The position numbers and the translations under genes were made by a program. A DNA stretch of 44,560 bases from Atopobium sp034113385 (lineage in GTDB: Bacteria; Actinomycetota; Coriobacteriia; Coriobacteriales; Atopobiaceae), in contig NZ_JAXEXL010000003.1 in assembly GCF_034113385.1 (NCBI RefSeq), positions 1 to 44,560 on the forward strand, in the 5' to 3' direction. The notes beneath the pieces are model-generated. The model saw only the letters and a program-made list of their open reading frames with translations, did not search any database and was not told the DNA's origin. Positions 9,486 through 18,563 of this stretch are shown here, piece by piece (the first letter of the stretch is position 1; every line of letters starts with the position of its first letter).

Positions 9486-10233
9486 CCTTCTCCTTTATCT
9501 GAGCATCCAATAGCCGCTGTACAAACAGACGCTCCTCTTTAGATAGAGTAGCGTGTGCAAGCAAGTCAGGACGGCGTAAAACAGTACGTTCCAGAGCATT
9601 TGCACGTCTCCATGATGCAATCTTGCCATGATCACCCGAAAGAAGTACATCAGGAACGTCCATGCCACGATAGCTTGAGGGTCTGGTGTACTGCTCATAT
9701 TCAAGCAATCCGTCAGAAAAAGATTCGTCTTGTGAACTCATCTCATCCCCAAGCGCTCCAGGCAAAAGGCGTACCAGAGCATCTACTACAACCATACAAG
9801 CAAGTTCTCCACCAGTAAGTACGTAGTCTCCTAGTGAAAGCTCTTCATCTGCCAAAGAATACGCACGCTGATCAATACCCTCGTAACGACCACACATAAA
9901 GACAATATGGGGCTTTTTGCTCAAACGCTCAGCTACCTGCTGGGTAAACGGCGTACCCGTAGGAGTAAAAAATACTACGTAGGGTTTCTCGGCAGATGCA
10001 GCAACTATATCATCAAGCGCCTCAAAGATGGGAGCAGGCTTCATAAGCATGCCAGCGCCACCACCAAAAGGCGCATCATCTACTGTTTTATGACGGTCAT
10101 GCGTCCAGTCACGTAAGTTATGAGCCGTAAAAGAAAAAATACCCCGCGCCTGAGCTTTGCCTAAAATTGATGCGCCAAAATAAGAATCAAATACCTCAGG
10201 AAATACGCTAAGAGCTTCGTAAGAATGCTTCAT
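9463..10233 (-). CDS. trmD: tRNA (guanine-N1)-methyltransferase
   Basis: This 256-residue enzyme of the SPOUT (knotted) family makes m1G37 in tRNAs reading CNN codons with S-adenosylmethionine, preventing +1 frameshifts. The sequence has ALSVFPEVFDSYFGASILGKA, HKTVDDAPFGGGAGMLMKPAPIFEAL, the knot segment VVFFTPTGTPFTQQVAERL, CGRYEGIDQRA and ELSLGDYVLTGGELA, all family hallmarks. ATG at 10233 has AAAGGAG upstream. It lies 11 bp after rimM, the usual rpsP-rimM-trmD order. The C-terminal end overlaps the lepB start. Confidence 0.97.
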   Translation of the reverse strand: MKHSYEALSVFPEVFDSYFGASILGKAQARGIFSFTAHNLRDWTHDRHKTVDDAPFGGGAGMLMKPAPIFEALDDIVAASAEKPYVVFFTPTGTPFTQQVAERLSKKPHIVFMCGRYEGIDQRAYSLADEELSLGDYVLTGGELACMVVVDALVRLLPGALGDEMSSQDESFSDGLLEYEQYTRPSSYRGMDVPDVLLSGDHGKIASWRRANALERTVLRRPDLLAHATLSKEERLFVQRLLDAQIKEKDESRHYR

Positions 10234-10244
10234 TACCAGCTCCT

Positions 10245-10757
10245 TTAGTACTCGATAAGTCCATTGGGGACAGTCACATGAAGAGCGCCTTGCTCATCAA
10301 AGCCTAAAACAAATTCTGCAACCGCAGGAAGCAATACCTCATCAAAAGGTCCATGAATAACCCACGTATCCTGAGAAGGGCCACGCATAATTTCTTCTAA
10401 AATACCCAAATAACCCGCCTGCTCGTCATAGACTTCCTTGCCGATAAGAACATTGGGATCTTGAAAGTCTATATCTTTGGGCAAATCCCTTACATGAGCC
10501 ATAAGGATCTTGCCCACCAGTTCTTCTGCGTGGGACATATGCATAACTTCTTTAAGTTGGACCAGTTGGCCAGAACTGCTATCACAAGCAGACTGCACTG
10601 TATACCATCGATCACCTTGTAACTCAGGTGGCAGCACACAAATATGCATTCCAGAATGCAAAAGAAGGGGAAGGCCGTCTGTAGGAACACATACGACCTC
10701 CCCCTTTTTGCCATGTGTCTTTACCACGCGAGCTATGGGTTTAAGCTCTTCAAACAA
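10245..10757 (-). CDS. rimM: 16S rRNA processing protein RimM
   Basis: This 170-residue ribosome maturation factor helps mature the 30S head around S19. The N-terminal barrel begins FEELKPIARVVKTHGKKGEVVCVP, equivalent to the usual G.I...HGLKGE.kV motif. The PRC-barrel C-terminal half contains LIGKEVYDEQAGYLGILEEIM and HGPFDEVLLPAVAEFV. The start is a TTG at 10755-10757, as no in-frame ATG is close and the homologous N-terminus begins here; TTAGGT about 8 nt upstream is a weak ribosome binding site. Flanked by khpA (10 bp) and trmD (11 bp). Confidence 0.93.
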   Translation of the reverse strand: MFEELKPIARVVKTHGKKGEVVCVPTDGLPLLLHSGMHICVLPPELQGDRWYTVQSACDSSSGQLVQLKEVMHMSHAEELVGKILMAHVRDLPKDIDFQDPNVLIGKEVYDEQAGYLGILEEIMRGPSQDTWVIHGPFDEVLLPAVAEFVLGFDEQGALHVTVPNGLIEY

Positions 10758-10767
10758 TGTTAGATAC

Positions 10768-11076
10768 CTAACCTAGAACTTCTACCTCAACTGACGTGCC
10801 AACGCGTTGGCCTAATGCACGCGCAAGGGTACGAATTGCTTTAATAGTCCGCCCGCGCCTACCAATTACTTTGCCTGTGTCTTCTTCAGAGCACGATACC
10901 TCGATGAGCGTTCCATCGTCGCTATCGGTAACATCAAGCGACACGGAATTGACGTCGTCTACTAAACCGCAGACAACATACTCAACAAGGTCTGCCACCT
11001 GATCTGATGGCAAACCCTCAGAGGTGCTTCCCTCAGTAGCCTGAGAGACGTACTCCTCTTCCGCATCAAAAGACAT
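10768..11076 (-). CDS. khpA: KH-domain RNA-binding protein KhpA
   Basis: This 102-residue protein has a C-terminal KH domain with the GxxG loop in GKVIGRRGRTIKAIRTLARALG. An acidic N-terminal extension of about 25 residues is rich in Glu and Ser. KhpA proteins bind RNA, often as a heterodimer with KhpB, and influence cell-division mRNAs. The position between rpsP and rimM is the standard location in Gram-positive bacteria. Its ATG follows the rpsP stop by 2 bp with little Shine-Dalgarno, suggesting coupled translation. Confidence 0.93.
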   Translation of the reverse strand: MSFDAEEEYVSQATEGSTSEGLPSDQVADLVEYVVCGLVDDVNSVSLDVTDSDDGTLIEVSCSEEDTGKVIGRRGRTIKAIRTLARALGQRVGTSVEVEVLG

Positions 11077-11078
11077 AC

Positions 11079-11423
11079 TTACTCTGCAGACTCTGCAGCG
11101 GCAGCAGCAGCTTCCTCAGCAGCAGCGGCGTCCTTTGCAATCTGCTTCTTGGACTTCTTGTCCTTCTTGGAAGGCTCTGGAGCAGCACCGCGAGCAATAT
11201 CAATGAGGTGAGCAACGGCATTGGTGGGCTGAGCACCCTTAGCTACCCAAGCATCTACCTTCTCAAGATCAATCTCGATGGTCTTGGGAGTGGTGAGGGG
11301 GTTGTAGCGACCAACCAGCTCGATGTAACGACCATCGCGAGGCATACGGCCATCTGCAACAACAACGCGGTAGAAGGGACGCTTCTTGGCACCATGACGG
11401 GCCAAACGAATCTTGACTGCCAA
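11079..11423 (-). CDS. rpsP: 30S ribosomal protein S16
   Basis: This 114-residue S16 starts LAVKIRLARHGAKKRPFYRVVVADGRMPRDGRYIELVGRYNP, the S16 core. The start is TTG at 11423 with AGGAG seven bases upstream; the frame runs further upstream but that stretch is unlike S16. After the core (about 80 residues) comes a Lys- then Ala-rich tail (KKDKKSKKQIAKD, then mostly Ala and Glu), a disordered or helical extension seen in several actinobacterial S16 proteins. It is the first gene of the eight-gene minus-strand operon that ends with ppsR. Confidence 0.95.
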   Translation of the reverse strand: MAVKIRLARHGAKKRPFYRVVVADGRMPRDGRYIELVGRYNPLTTPKTIEIDLEKVDAWVAKGAQPTNAVAHLIDIARGAAPEPSKKDKKSKKQIAKDAAAAEEAAAAAAESAE

Positions 11424-11670
11424 AGTAAAACTCCTCTTTAAACGAATGCGGCACGTGTAATAAGAATTGGTTTGCCGCAAAGCTACAAAGCAATAGATAA
11501 TGATATGACATCTGCGCGCATCTGAAAAGCGACATGCAAACTTCGTAAAAAATATGAAAGAAATTCTTATGAACTGCATTTTTTTAGAAACCTGAAAAGG
11601 TATATTTATATAGGTACGTTATAAACATCCACACATCACTATGATGTAGCCATAGCAAAAGGAGTTCCAG

Positions 11671-12351
11671 ATGAACATCTTGGTATGCGAAGACGAGAAA
11701 AATATGTCCGATGCAATTTGCAAAATATTGGAGGATAACGGCTTTAAAGCAGAAGCAGCTTACGATGGTAAAACTGGTCTAGCAGAAGCAAACAGCGGAA
11801 GGTTTGACGCTCTTGTATTAGACATCATGCTTCCCGAGATGGATGGCATGACACTTGTTTCTAAGATGCGTGAGAAAGGCAATTCGCTTCCTGTTTTGAT
11901 GCTTACGGCACGCACTCAAATTGCCGATAAGGTAGAAGGTCTTAACGCTGGCGCTGATGACTATATGACCAAGCCATTTGAGGGCATAGAACTTGTGGCG
12001 CGTGTCCGGGCTCTCACCCGCCGCCAAGGTGACGTGGTAATTGATGAGCTCTCTTTTGGTGACCTTTTGCTTGATCTTTCCACCCATGACCTGCGCTGTG
12101 GCGATAAAACCGTACACCTTTCTCAAAAGGAGTACGAAGTTATGGCCATGCTTATGAACTCTAAAGGCAGAATCATTTCTAAGCAGGATCTTCTCACCCG
12201 TGTTTGGAATATTGATGGTGATGCTTCCGAGAACTCTGTGGAGGCGTATATTTCCTTCTTACGTAAGAAGATTACGCATCTTAAGTCCACTGTCCACATC
12301 ACTACCTTGCGTATGCTGGGCTATCGTCTTGAGCAAATTGTTGGAGCCTAA
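11671..12351 (+). CDS. OmpR/PhoB-family response regulator
   Basis: This 226-residue protein has a receiver domain (1-115) and a winged-helix DNA-binding domain (about 128-224). The phospho-acceptor is Asp51 in DALVLDIMLPEMDG, with the acidic pocket CEDE near the start, Thr79 and Lys101 (YMTKPF). The output domain shows VHLSQKEYEVMAMLMNSKGRIISKQDLLTRVW and SVEAYISFLRKKI. ATG at 11671 has AAAAGGAG upstream. It is followed after 40 bp by its histidine kinase. The signal sensed and the targets cannot be told from sequence. It is divergent from the rpsP operon. Confidence 0.93.
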   Translation: MNILVCEDEKNMSDAICKILEDNGFKAEAAYDGKTGLAEANSGRFDALVLDIMLPEMDGMTLVSKMREKGNSLPVLMLTARTQIADKVEGLNAGADDYMTKPFEGIELVARVRALTRRQGDVVIDELSFGDLLLDLSTHDLRCGDKTVHLSQKEYEVMAMLMNSKGRIISKQDLLTRVWNIDGDASENSVEAYISFLRKKITHLKSTVHITTLRMLGYRLEQIVGA

Positions 12352-12391
12352 CGTCTATAGGATATAAAGTTTGTAGGATACTCTTTACATC

Positions 12392-13636
12392 ATGTTAAAA
12401 AGACTTAAAAGGAGCTACATTGTACTGACGAGCGCCCTGCTGGGTGTTATCTTGCTCGTGGTGCTTGGCAGCTCCTTTTATAACACCTACATGCTCATGA
12501 ATAGCTCTCTTAACCTCACCCTTGACTATGGAGTGAGCGACGCATCCAGTGTTCAGCTGGTCATTGGTAAATCAGATACTGATACTTCCGATCAACGTAT
12601 TGCATCACACATGTTGGTGGCTCGCGCTGTTTACACTACAGACGGAGAAATGATACAAGAGAAAACTAATTTCTCTCAAGTTGATTCCAGCATTTTAAAA
12701 TCTATCGTGTCTGAATATGCCGAGAAAGGCACTACCAAAGGTAAGATACCCTCCTCTCATCTTAGTTGGAAAGTCAAACTGCTTTCCGATAAAAACCTGC
12801 GCATTGCCGTGGCTGACACGTCTACCGTAGATGTAGTGCTGCAGCGCCATTTGCTCGTAAACGTATCGCTCTTTATTGGCGTCATGTTAGTGCTCATCAT
12901 GCTGGCACGTGTTATAGCTAACTGGGCTGTCAAACCAGTAGAAAACGCGTGGCTCAGCCAGCGCCAATTTATTGCAGATGCTTCACATGAACTCAAAACT
13001 CCCCTAGCGGTTATTCTTGCTAATACACAAATCCTCACCACTCCCCAGAGCAGCATTTCTTCTGAAGACAAGCGGTGGATTACCAGCATCTCTAATGAGG
13101 CACATCGCATGCAAACGCTCGTGCAGGCACTTCTCGATTTAGCACGTATGGATGCCGCGGAAGCAGAGGGTACCACCGCACACCCCCACCAAGATGTTGA
13201 TTATTCTTATATCGTCGAAAAAACCGTCTTACAATTTGAAGCCCTTGCTTTTGAGCGCGGTATTGAAATCGTAACCAATATCACCAACGGAATCCATCTG
13301 CATGGTGACGAAGAAAGCCTTGAGCGCATGGTAGGAGTTATTGTGGACAACGCTTGCAAATATGCAAGCGCCAACACCGTTGTAACCGTTACACTTTCCT
13401 CGCATTCTGGCCATTCTTACCTGCGCATTAACAATAAAGGTAGCTATATTGCGCCCGAGGATATTCCTCGCGTATTTGACCGTTTTTATCGTACCGATAA
13501 AGCTCGCACCACCAAAAAGACAAGCGGTTATGGTCTTGGTCTGGCCATAGCAGCCAACATTGTGCATGAACACAATGGTCGCATCTGGGCAGATAGCACC
13601 CATGCCTGCGGAACAACCTTTACGGTAAGCATCTAG
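12392..13636 (+). CDS. Sensor histidine kinase, partner of the preceding regulator
   Basis: This 414-residue membrane kinase has transmembrane segments at about 9-29 and 154-177, bounding an extracytoplasmic sensor of about 120 residues with no recognised fold. No clear HAMP domain lies between the second membrane segment and the H-box. The phospho-acceptor is His199 in ASHELKTPLAVI. The ATPase domain carries VGVIVDNACKYAS (N-box) and DRFYRTDKARTTKKTSGYGLGLAIAANIVHEHNG (F and G boxes). ATG at 12392 follows the regulator by 40 bp, and dinB begins 17 bp after the stop, suggesting a three-gene unit. Confidence 0.92.
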   Translation: MLKRLKRSYIVLTSALLGVILLVVLGSSFYNTYMLMNSSLNLTLDYGVSDASSVQLVIGKSDTDTSDQRIASHMLVARAVYTTDGEMIQEKTNFSQVDSSILKSIVSEYAEKGTTKGKIPSSHLSWKVKLLSDKNLRIAVADTSTVDVVLQRHLLVNVSLFIGVMLVLIMLARVIANWAVKPVENAWLSQRQFIADASHELKTPLAVILANTQILTTPQSSISSEDKRWITSISNEAHRMQTLVQALLDLARMDAAEAEGTTAHPHQDVDYSYIVEKTVLQFEALAFERGIEIVTNITNGIHLHGDEESLERMVGVIVDNACKYASANTVVTVTLSSHSGHSYLRINNKGSYIAPEDIPRVFDRFYRTDKARTTKKTSGYGLGLAIAANIVHEHNGRIWADSTHACGTTFTVSI

Positions 13637-13653
13637 CTCTTTACACTAGAGCT

Positions 13654-14949
13654 ATGGTCAATGCACATAACATACCTTCTACGTCTAAAAATGATTCCTG
13701 GCACGGTCCAGCTATTGGACTGCTTGATCTTGATGCGTTTTTTGCCTCAGTCGAACAGCTTGATCATCCCCAATGGCGTGGTAAGCCCGTCATTGTGGGT
13801 GGTGCTGCCGATAAACGCGGAGTAGTTTCCACCGCATCCTATGAAGCGCGCACATTTGGCGTGCACTCTGCCATGCCATCCGCACAGGCACGTCGCTTAT
13901 GCCCTCATGCCATTTGGACTCCTGGACATTTTGATAGGTATCGCGAGATGAGCCAAAAGGTCATGGCTTGCATCTTTGATGAAACTCCCTTAATAGAACA
14001 AGTTTCCATTGATGAAGCGTTTTTTGACATCACGCCAGGACGCTATTCAAAAGAATCTCCCAAAACTATTTGTGAGCGTATCCAACAACGCGTTTCTCAA
14101 TTGGGCATTACCTGCTCCATTGGCTTGGGTACCAACAAAACCATTGCAAAAATTGCTTCCGAACGCAAAAAGCCCTGTGGTCTATACGTAGTATATCCGC
14201 AGGATAGCATAGCCTTTTTAGCCCCATTACCTGTAAAAGCCATGAGCGGTATTGGCAAAACAGCGGAAGAAAAGCTTCATCACTTAGGAATCTTTACCTT
14301 AGGTCAACTTGCACAAGCTGATACTGCAACTATCATGCGAGAGTTTGGCAGCTTTGGCTCTACCATGCTGCTACGTGCCGCTGGTCAAGAAACCAGTACC
14401 GTTGCGCCGTTTTTACAAAAAGATGAACCAAAATCTATCTCATCCGAGCGCACTTTTGCGCACGACCTCAGCTCCCCTACAGAGATTTATGCAGCTATCG
14501 ACCACGTTGCCGAGCTTACTGCAGAACGCCTGCGTGCAAAGCACTACGCGGGTCATACCATCACACTTAAAGTGAAGTTTGACTTTGCTCAGCAAAAGAC
14601 GGTTCAAACTCAACTTTTCTCCCATACCAATAGCCAATCTGTTTTAGCACGCACTGCCAAAGAGCTCCTACATAAGGTGTGGAAGGAAGGCATGCCCATT
14701 CGCCTTCTTGGTATAGGCGTCAGTGAGCTTTCTGGAGCAGCAGCCACGCAGCTTTCACTTTTTGATGCTTCTGTAACCGACACATCCGTTAAACAAAAGG
14801 ATAGTCTCGACAAGCAAAAACTTGCCGAAACCTATGATCAATTACGTAAACGTTTTGGTTCACAAGCACTAGCTTATGGGCATGACCTGCGCTTTAGTGA
14901 TTACACCACTGATACCAAACAGTCAGGTGGTAAGGGTAGTCTTTCCTAA
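13654..14949 (+). CDS. dinB: DNA polymerase IV (Y-family)
   Basis: This 431-residue translesion polymerase has catalytic acids in GLLDLDAFFASVEQ (about Asp25) and SIDEAFFDIT (Asp120-Glu121), with ASYEARTFGVHSAMPSAQARRLCP between. Thumb helix-hairpin-helix (VKAMSGIGKTAEEKLHHLGI) and little-finger domains follow. QLSLF at about 366-370 looks like the sliding-clamp binding motif, followed by a tail of about 60 residues that is longer than usual. It sits directly behind a two-component system, so damage tolerance may be co-expressed with envelope sensing; that link is inference. It converges on rsfS with only 20 bp between and no clear terminator. Confidence 0.96.
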   Translation: MVNAHNIPSTSKNDSWHGPAIGLLDLDAFFASVEQLDHPQWRGKPVIVGGAADKRGVVSTASYEARTFGVHSAMPSAQARRLCPHAIWTPGHFDRYREMSQKVMACIFDETPLIEQVSIDEAFFDITPGRYSKESPKTICERIQQRVSQLGITCSIGLGTNKTIAKIASERKKPCGLYVVYPQDSIAFLAPLPVKAMSGIGKTAEEKLHHLGIFTLGQLAQADTATIMREFGSFGSTMLLRAAGQETSTVAPFLQKDEPKSISSERTFAHDLSSPTEIYAAIDHVAELTAERLRAKHYAGHTITLKVKFDFAQQKTVQTQLFSHTNSQSVLARTAKELLHKVWKEGMPIRLLGIGVSELSGAAATQLSLFDASVTDTSVKQKDSLDKQKLAETYDQLRKRFGSQALAYGHDLRFSDYTTDTKQSGGKGSLS

Positions 14950-14969
14950 ACACAAATCTTTGTTACATC

Positions 14970-15326
14970 CTAATCAAGCGACAACGCTACAACAGGGGCG
15001 TCTCCCCACAACTTATCCAAACGATAAAAATCACGTTGTTCAGGTAAAAATATGTTAACTAAAACAACACCATAATCCATTAAAATCCAGGTTTTATCTT
15101 CGCGACCTTCAATAGAAATGGGTTTCTCGGCACAATTGATGCCAACCTTTTCTTCAATCTCATCAATAACAGAATCTGCTAAACGGGCATTGGCTGCAGT
15201 GCCAATAAGAAAATAGTCACAAATGTCTGAAACCTCAGAAACGTCAATAAGAACCAAATCTTCTATTTTTTTCTCGTTAGCAGCAGCTGCTGCAACTTTT
15301 GCAAGCTCTAATGGGGTAACGCTCAT
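14970..15326 (-). CDS. rsfS: Ribosomal silencing factor RsfS
   Basis: This 118-residue protein of the RsfS/Iojap family binds L14 and blocks subunit joining when nutrients are short. It has DLVLIDVSEVSDICDYFLIGTAANARLADSVIDEIEEK, GREDKTWILMDYGVVLVNIFLPEQRDFYRLDKLWGDAP, which is almost a consensus for the family. ATG at 15326 overlaps the yqeK stop (ATGA). Last gene of obg-nadD-yqeK-rsfS. Confidence 0.97.
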   Translation of the reverse strand: MSVTPLELAKVAAAAANEKKIEDLVLIDVSEVSDICDYFLIGTAANARLADSVIDEIEEKVGINCAEKPISIEGREDKTWILMDYGVVLVNIFLPEQRDFYRLDKLWGDAPVVALSLD

Positions 15327-15991
15327 GCATGCTCCTTTGTAGTGGCACGTTGCATAACAAGTGTGTTGTAAATATCAGCTGTTCTAGGATACAGGTAGCG
15401 ATGTGTACTGAGTACATATAAAATACCTTCTACAAAGGTTTCCCAAAACAGGGTATCAAGCTCCCATATACCCACCTGTGCACGCAAGTGCTCCAATGTT
15501 TGCGCAGGTGCTCGAAGCGGCTCTATGGCATCTGCAACAAAAACCACTTTATCTAAATCAGACATCTGCTCATCTGCAATGGTATGACGCGCTATGGCTT
15601 GCAAGATATCTGCACTTAACTCCGGATACCGCACTGCAAGGGTATGCTGAGCAATAGGTCCATGCACTAACGCACCAACCAAGCGCAAATCTACGCCAAA
15701 ATCCAAATTGAGATCGCGCGCCTTTTCAAGTTGCGCGGCCACGGGAGCAACTTTCTCCCAATCATGTAAGATACCAGCCACACGCGCTTTAAACGGATCA
15801 ATATCATACACAAGGGCTAGGTGCTGAGCCGTCTTTGCAACAGACATACTATGTGCAAGTCTATGAGGATTATGCTCCATATGAGCACATACATCAGCTT
15901 CATAACGGCGAATCGCTGCAAGCTGCTCTGAGCTATAGTGAGGCTCTTTATCAGGCATGTGATTAGTGTTATGAACGGTTTTGCTGTCCAT
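15323..15991 (-). CDS. yqeK: HD-domain Ap4A hydrolase YqeK
   Basis: This protein of about 222 residues is of the YqeK HD family, symmetrical diadenosine tetraphosphate hydrolases. Motifs are HRLAHSMSVAKTAQHLA, ARVAGILHDWEKVAP (HD), LVHGPIAQHTLA, IARHTIADEQMSDLDKVVFVADAIEPLR. An N-terminal extension of about 25 residues precedes the domain. ATG at 15991 was chosen as GAGG lies 5 nt upstream; it overlaps the nadD stop by 23 nt. The nadD-yqeK-rsfS order is classic in Gram-positive bacteria. Confidence 0.92.
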   Translation of the reverse strand: MDSKTVHNTNHMPDKEPHYSSEQLAAIRRYEADVCAHMEHNPHRLAHSMSVAKTAQHLALVYDIDPFKARVAGILHDWEKVAPVAAQLEKARDLNLDFGVDLRLVGALVHGPIAQHTLAVRYPELSADILQAIARHTIADEQMSDLDKVVFVADAIEPLRAPAQTLEHLRAQVGIWELDTLFWETFVEGILYVLSTHRYLYPRTADIYNTLVMQRATTKEHA

Positions 15992-16643
15992 ACAATCCTC
16001 GCTTAGCAATGTAACCAATAACCGAGTCTGGCGTTAGATATGCCAATGACTGGCCACCAATAATACGGTTACGCAAATAACTTGAAGAGATAGCTAACGC
16101 TGGAACCTCAAGGTACGTCACATCAAAATCAATAGTGGAATTAAAAATAACATCTGTAGCATTATCCAAATCATACCCAGGTCGTGTAGCTGCAACCAAA
16201 CGTGCCAAACGGGCAATCTTAGAAGCGTCATGCCACTTTACAATGTCGATAATAGCATCGGCGCCTGTAATAAAGTACAGTTCAACGTTGGATGGATACA
16301 CCTCTCGTAACATACTGAGTGTGTCCGCGGTATAGGTAATGCCTTCACGTTCTATCTCAAAACGACTCGTTACAAAATGTGGGTTATCTGCCGTAGCAAG
16401 CAACGTCATAGCATAACGATCCGTTGCAGACGTGACATGCGCGTCTTGTTTAAAAGCAGGGCTGCCTGCAGGCATAAAGACCACAACATCAAGATTAAGG
16501 TCTCCAAGTGCCTGTTCGGCAGCCACAAGATGCCCATTATGAATGGGGTCAAAGGTTCCACCCATAATGCCTAAACGATACGTTTTTGCACTATCAGCTC
16601 CAAGCACCGGAAGATCAAGGTCTTCAAATACTTGTGCGTCCAC
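15969..16643 (-). CDS. nadD: Nicotinate-nucleotide adenylyltransferase
   Basis: This 224-residue enzyme adenylates nicotinate mononucleotide to deamido-NAD in NAD synthesis. It holds the nucleotidyltransferase motif GIMGGTFDPIHNGHLVAAEQA, then FMPAGSPAFKQD, the ATP-binding ISSSYLRNRI and a final GYIAKRGLY. About 20 extra N-terminal residues precede the core. The start is GTG at 16643 with GAGGAG 6 nt upstream inside the end of obg; the gap to obg is 3 bp. Confidence 0.95.
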   Translation of the reverse strand: MDAQVFEDLDLPVLGADSAKTYRLGIMGGTFDPIHNGHLVAAEQALGDLNLDVVVFMPAGSPAFKQDAHVTSATDRYAMTLLATADNPHFVTSRFEIEREGITYTADTLSMLREVYPSNVELYFITGADAIIDIVKWHDASKIARLARLVAATRPGYDLDNATDVIFNSTIDFDVTYLEVPALAISSSYLRNRIIGGQSLAYLTPDSVIGYIAKRGLYGQQNRS

Positions 16644-16646
16644 CTT

Positions 16647-18101
16647 CTACTCCTCGTCTACTGTTTGTATGTTTGACGACGCCAAGGACCTAGGATGTAT
16701 GGCCTCTTCGGATGTCATATCATCCTCATTACAGAGCAACTCATCATCTTCATCGAGAAGCTCGGCGAAGTCATCAGCATCACCAAAACCGTTGTACTCA
16801 AATGAATACCCTAAAATGCGAACCTCATCACCGTTCTTGCAGCCAGCCTTTGCAAGCTGATCATCCAAACCAATGCGATCAAAACGATGCTGTAAGTATA
16901 CAATTGCCTCGTCATTGTCCCAGTCAGTCTGAACAACCATGCGCTCAATGGCAGCGCCCTTAACCTGGAATACACCCCCACCTAGGTTCTCGATGGTAAA
17001 TGCTTTGTCACGACGCTGACGGCGTGCCTCCCACAGATTGTCATGAGAAGGCGTAGACATATCTACCTGCAACTGCTTACGAAGCTGTGCAACCTCTGTA
17101 GCACAATGGCCAACCAGTTCATCCAAGCCCTCTCCCGTTATGGTAGAGATTGCAAAGAAAGGATGACCGTCTTTTGTGGCTGCCTCACGCAGGCGCTGGA
17201 CTGCATCGTCTGTATGAGGCATATCAATTTTGTTTGCCACAACAATCATGGGACGTTTTGCTAAATCAGACGCATACGCACAAAGCTCATTGTTAATAAT
17301 GCGATAATCCTCAACTGGATCACGACCTTCAAAACCACCAGTCATATCCACCAGATGAACAAGAAGCGCTGTGCGCTCGATATGGCGCAAAAACTCATGA
17401 CCCAAACCTTTGCCTTTGCTTGCGCCTTCAATCAAACCAGGAATGTCTGCTACAACAAACGAAGATTCATCGTGAGCACGGACCATACCGAGGTTAGGAA
17501 TGAGTGTGGTAAAGGGATAGTCTGCTACCTTGGGCTTTGCTGCACTGATTCGTGCGATCAATGAACTTTTGCCAACAGAGGGCATACCCACTAAGGCAAC
17601 GTCTGCCATGAGCTTCATTTCCAACTCAATCCAATGCTCAATAGCAGGCTCGCCTTTCTCGGCAAATGCAGGAGCACGACGCGTGGAGGTCACAAAGTGA
17701 ATGTTGCCTTTGCCTCCAACGCCACCAGGGCCAACAATAACCTGTTCTCCAGGATGAGTAAGATCTGCAATCTCATACAAAGGCTGCATAGTCTGCGGGT
17801 CAAGTTCACGCACAACAGTGCCAAGAGGCACCTTTAAAATGAGGTCTTTACCATCACTACCATGCTTGCGAGCGCCTTTGCCATGCGTGCCGCGCTCGGC
17901 CTTAAAGTGATGCTTGTACCGATAATCAATCAACGAAGAAAGCTGGGGATCTGCCATAACAATGACATCTCCACCACGACCACCATCTCCACCATCAGGT
18001 CCGCCCTTTGGCACATGAGCTTCTCGACGAAAAGACATGCAGCCAGCACCACCATTGCCACCAATGACATTGATGCGAGACATATCTGTAAACATAGACA
18101 T
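16647..18101 (-). CDS. obg: GTPase Obg/CgtA
   Basis: This protein of about 484 residues is a 50S-assembly and stringent-response GTPase. The Gly-rich Obg fold (MFTDMSRINVIGGNGGAGCMSFRREAHVPKGGPDGGDGG) is followed by the G domain with GMPSVGKSSLIARI, DIPGLIEGASKGKGLGHEFLRHIERT, and NKID. A C-terminal OCT domain lies around residues 345-430, then an acidic tail. The start is ambiguous between ATG 18101 and ATG 18095; AAAGGAGG lies just upstream of both and homologues favour MFTD. A frame open to 18134 is unlikely to be translated. Confidence 0.96.
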   Translation of the reverse strand: MSMFTDMSRINVIGGNGGAGCMSFRREAHVPKGGPDGGDGGRGGDVIVMADPQLSSLIDYRYKHHFKAERGTHGKGARKHGSDGKDLILKVPLGTVVRELDPQTMQPLYEIADLTHPGEQVIVGPGGVGGKGNIHFVTSTRRAPAFAEKGEPAIEHWIELEMKLMADVALVGMPSVGKSSLIARISAAKPKVADYPFTTLIPNLGMVRAHDESSFVVADIPGLIEGASKGKGLGHEFLRHIERTALLVHLVDMTGGFEGRDPVEDYRIINNELCAYASDLAKRPMIVVANKIDMPHTDDAVQRLREAATKDGHPFFAISTITGEGLDELVGHCATEVAQLRKQLQVDMSTPSHDNLWEARRQRRDKAFTIENLGGGVFQVKGAAIERMVVQTDWDNDEAIVYLQHRFDRIGLDDQLAKAGCKNGDEVRILGYSFEYNGFGDADDFAELLDEDDELLCNEDDMTSEEAIHPRSLASSNIQTVDEE

Positions 18102-18216
18102 AGAGCCTCCTTTTGGCGACTCAAAGAAAATCAATCTTGCTCTTAGTGTAACGTTCCAACAACTAAGGTTATGTTACCTCAGCAGCAATCGTGCCACCAA
18201 CGACACAACTACATAC

Positions 18217-18249
18217 AAAACGAGACCCCCGACTAAGCCGGAGGTCTCG
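18217..18249 (-). terminator. Terminator of rplU-rpmA
   Basis: CGAGACC at 18221-18227 pairs with GGTCTCG at 18243-18249, with an inner CCG/CGG beyond one mismatch. The minus strand continues TTTTGTATG after the stem. It lies just past the rpmA stop. Confidence 0.75.
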
Positions 18250-18271
18250 CACTCATTACCAATGTTCTTTG

Positions 18272-18526
18272 TTATGCCTGTGCAGGAATAACAGAAACAG
18301 TGTGCTTGATGCCCTTTTTGAACTCTACCGTGCCATCAACAAGAGCAAACAGGGTGTCATCCTTGCCACGGCCTACGTTAGCACCAGGGGTAATGTGGGT
18401 ACCACGCTGACGAACGATAATCTGACCGGTCTTGATTGCCTGGCCACCATAAATCTTGGTGCCAAGACGTTGTGCGTTAGAGTCGCGGCCATTACGAGAG
18501 GAGCCGAGACCTTTCTTGTGAGCCAT
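18272..18526 (-). CDS. rpmA: 50S ribosomal protein L27
   Basis: This 84-residue L27 begins MAHKKGLGSSRNGRDSNAQRLGTKIYGGQAIKTGQIIVRQRGT, the conserved N-terminus that reaches the peptidyl-transferase centre. It has no cleavable N-terminal leader of the kind seen in Firmicutes. It follows rplU by 37 bp and is closed by a hairpin terminator. Confidence 0.98.
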   Translation of the reverse strand: MAHKKGLGSSRNGRDSNAQRLGTKIYGGQAIKTGQIIVRQRGTHITPGANVGRGKDDTLFALVDGTVEFKKGIKHTVSVIPAQA

Positions 18527-18563
18527 GTTAACCTACCTTCTACTCAACTAGGAAATACTCGAA

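Noticed and set aside
11424..11579. Longer S16 reading frame starting at 11579
   Set aside because: The extra 52 codons are Cys/Phe-rich and unlike S16; a TTG with AGGAG at correct spacing begins the conserved N-terminus.
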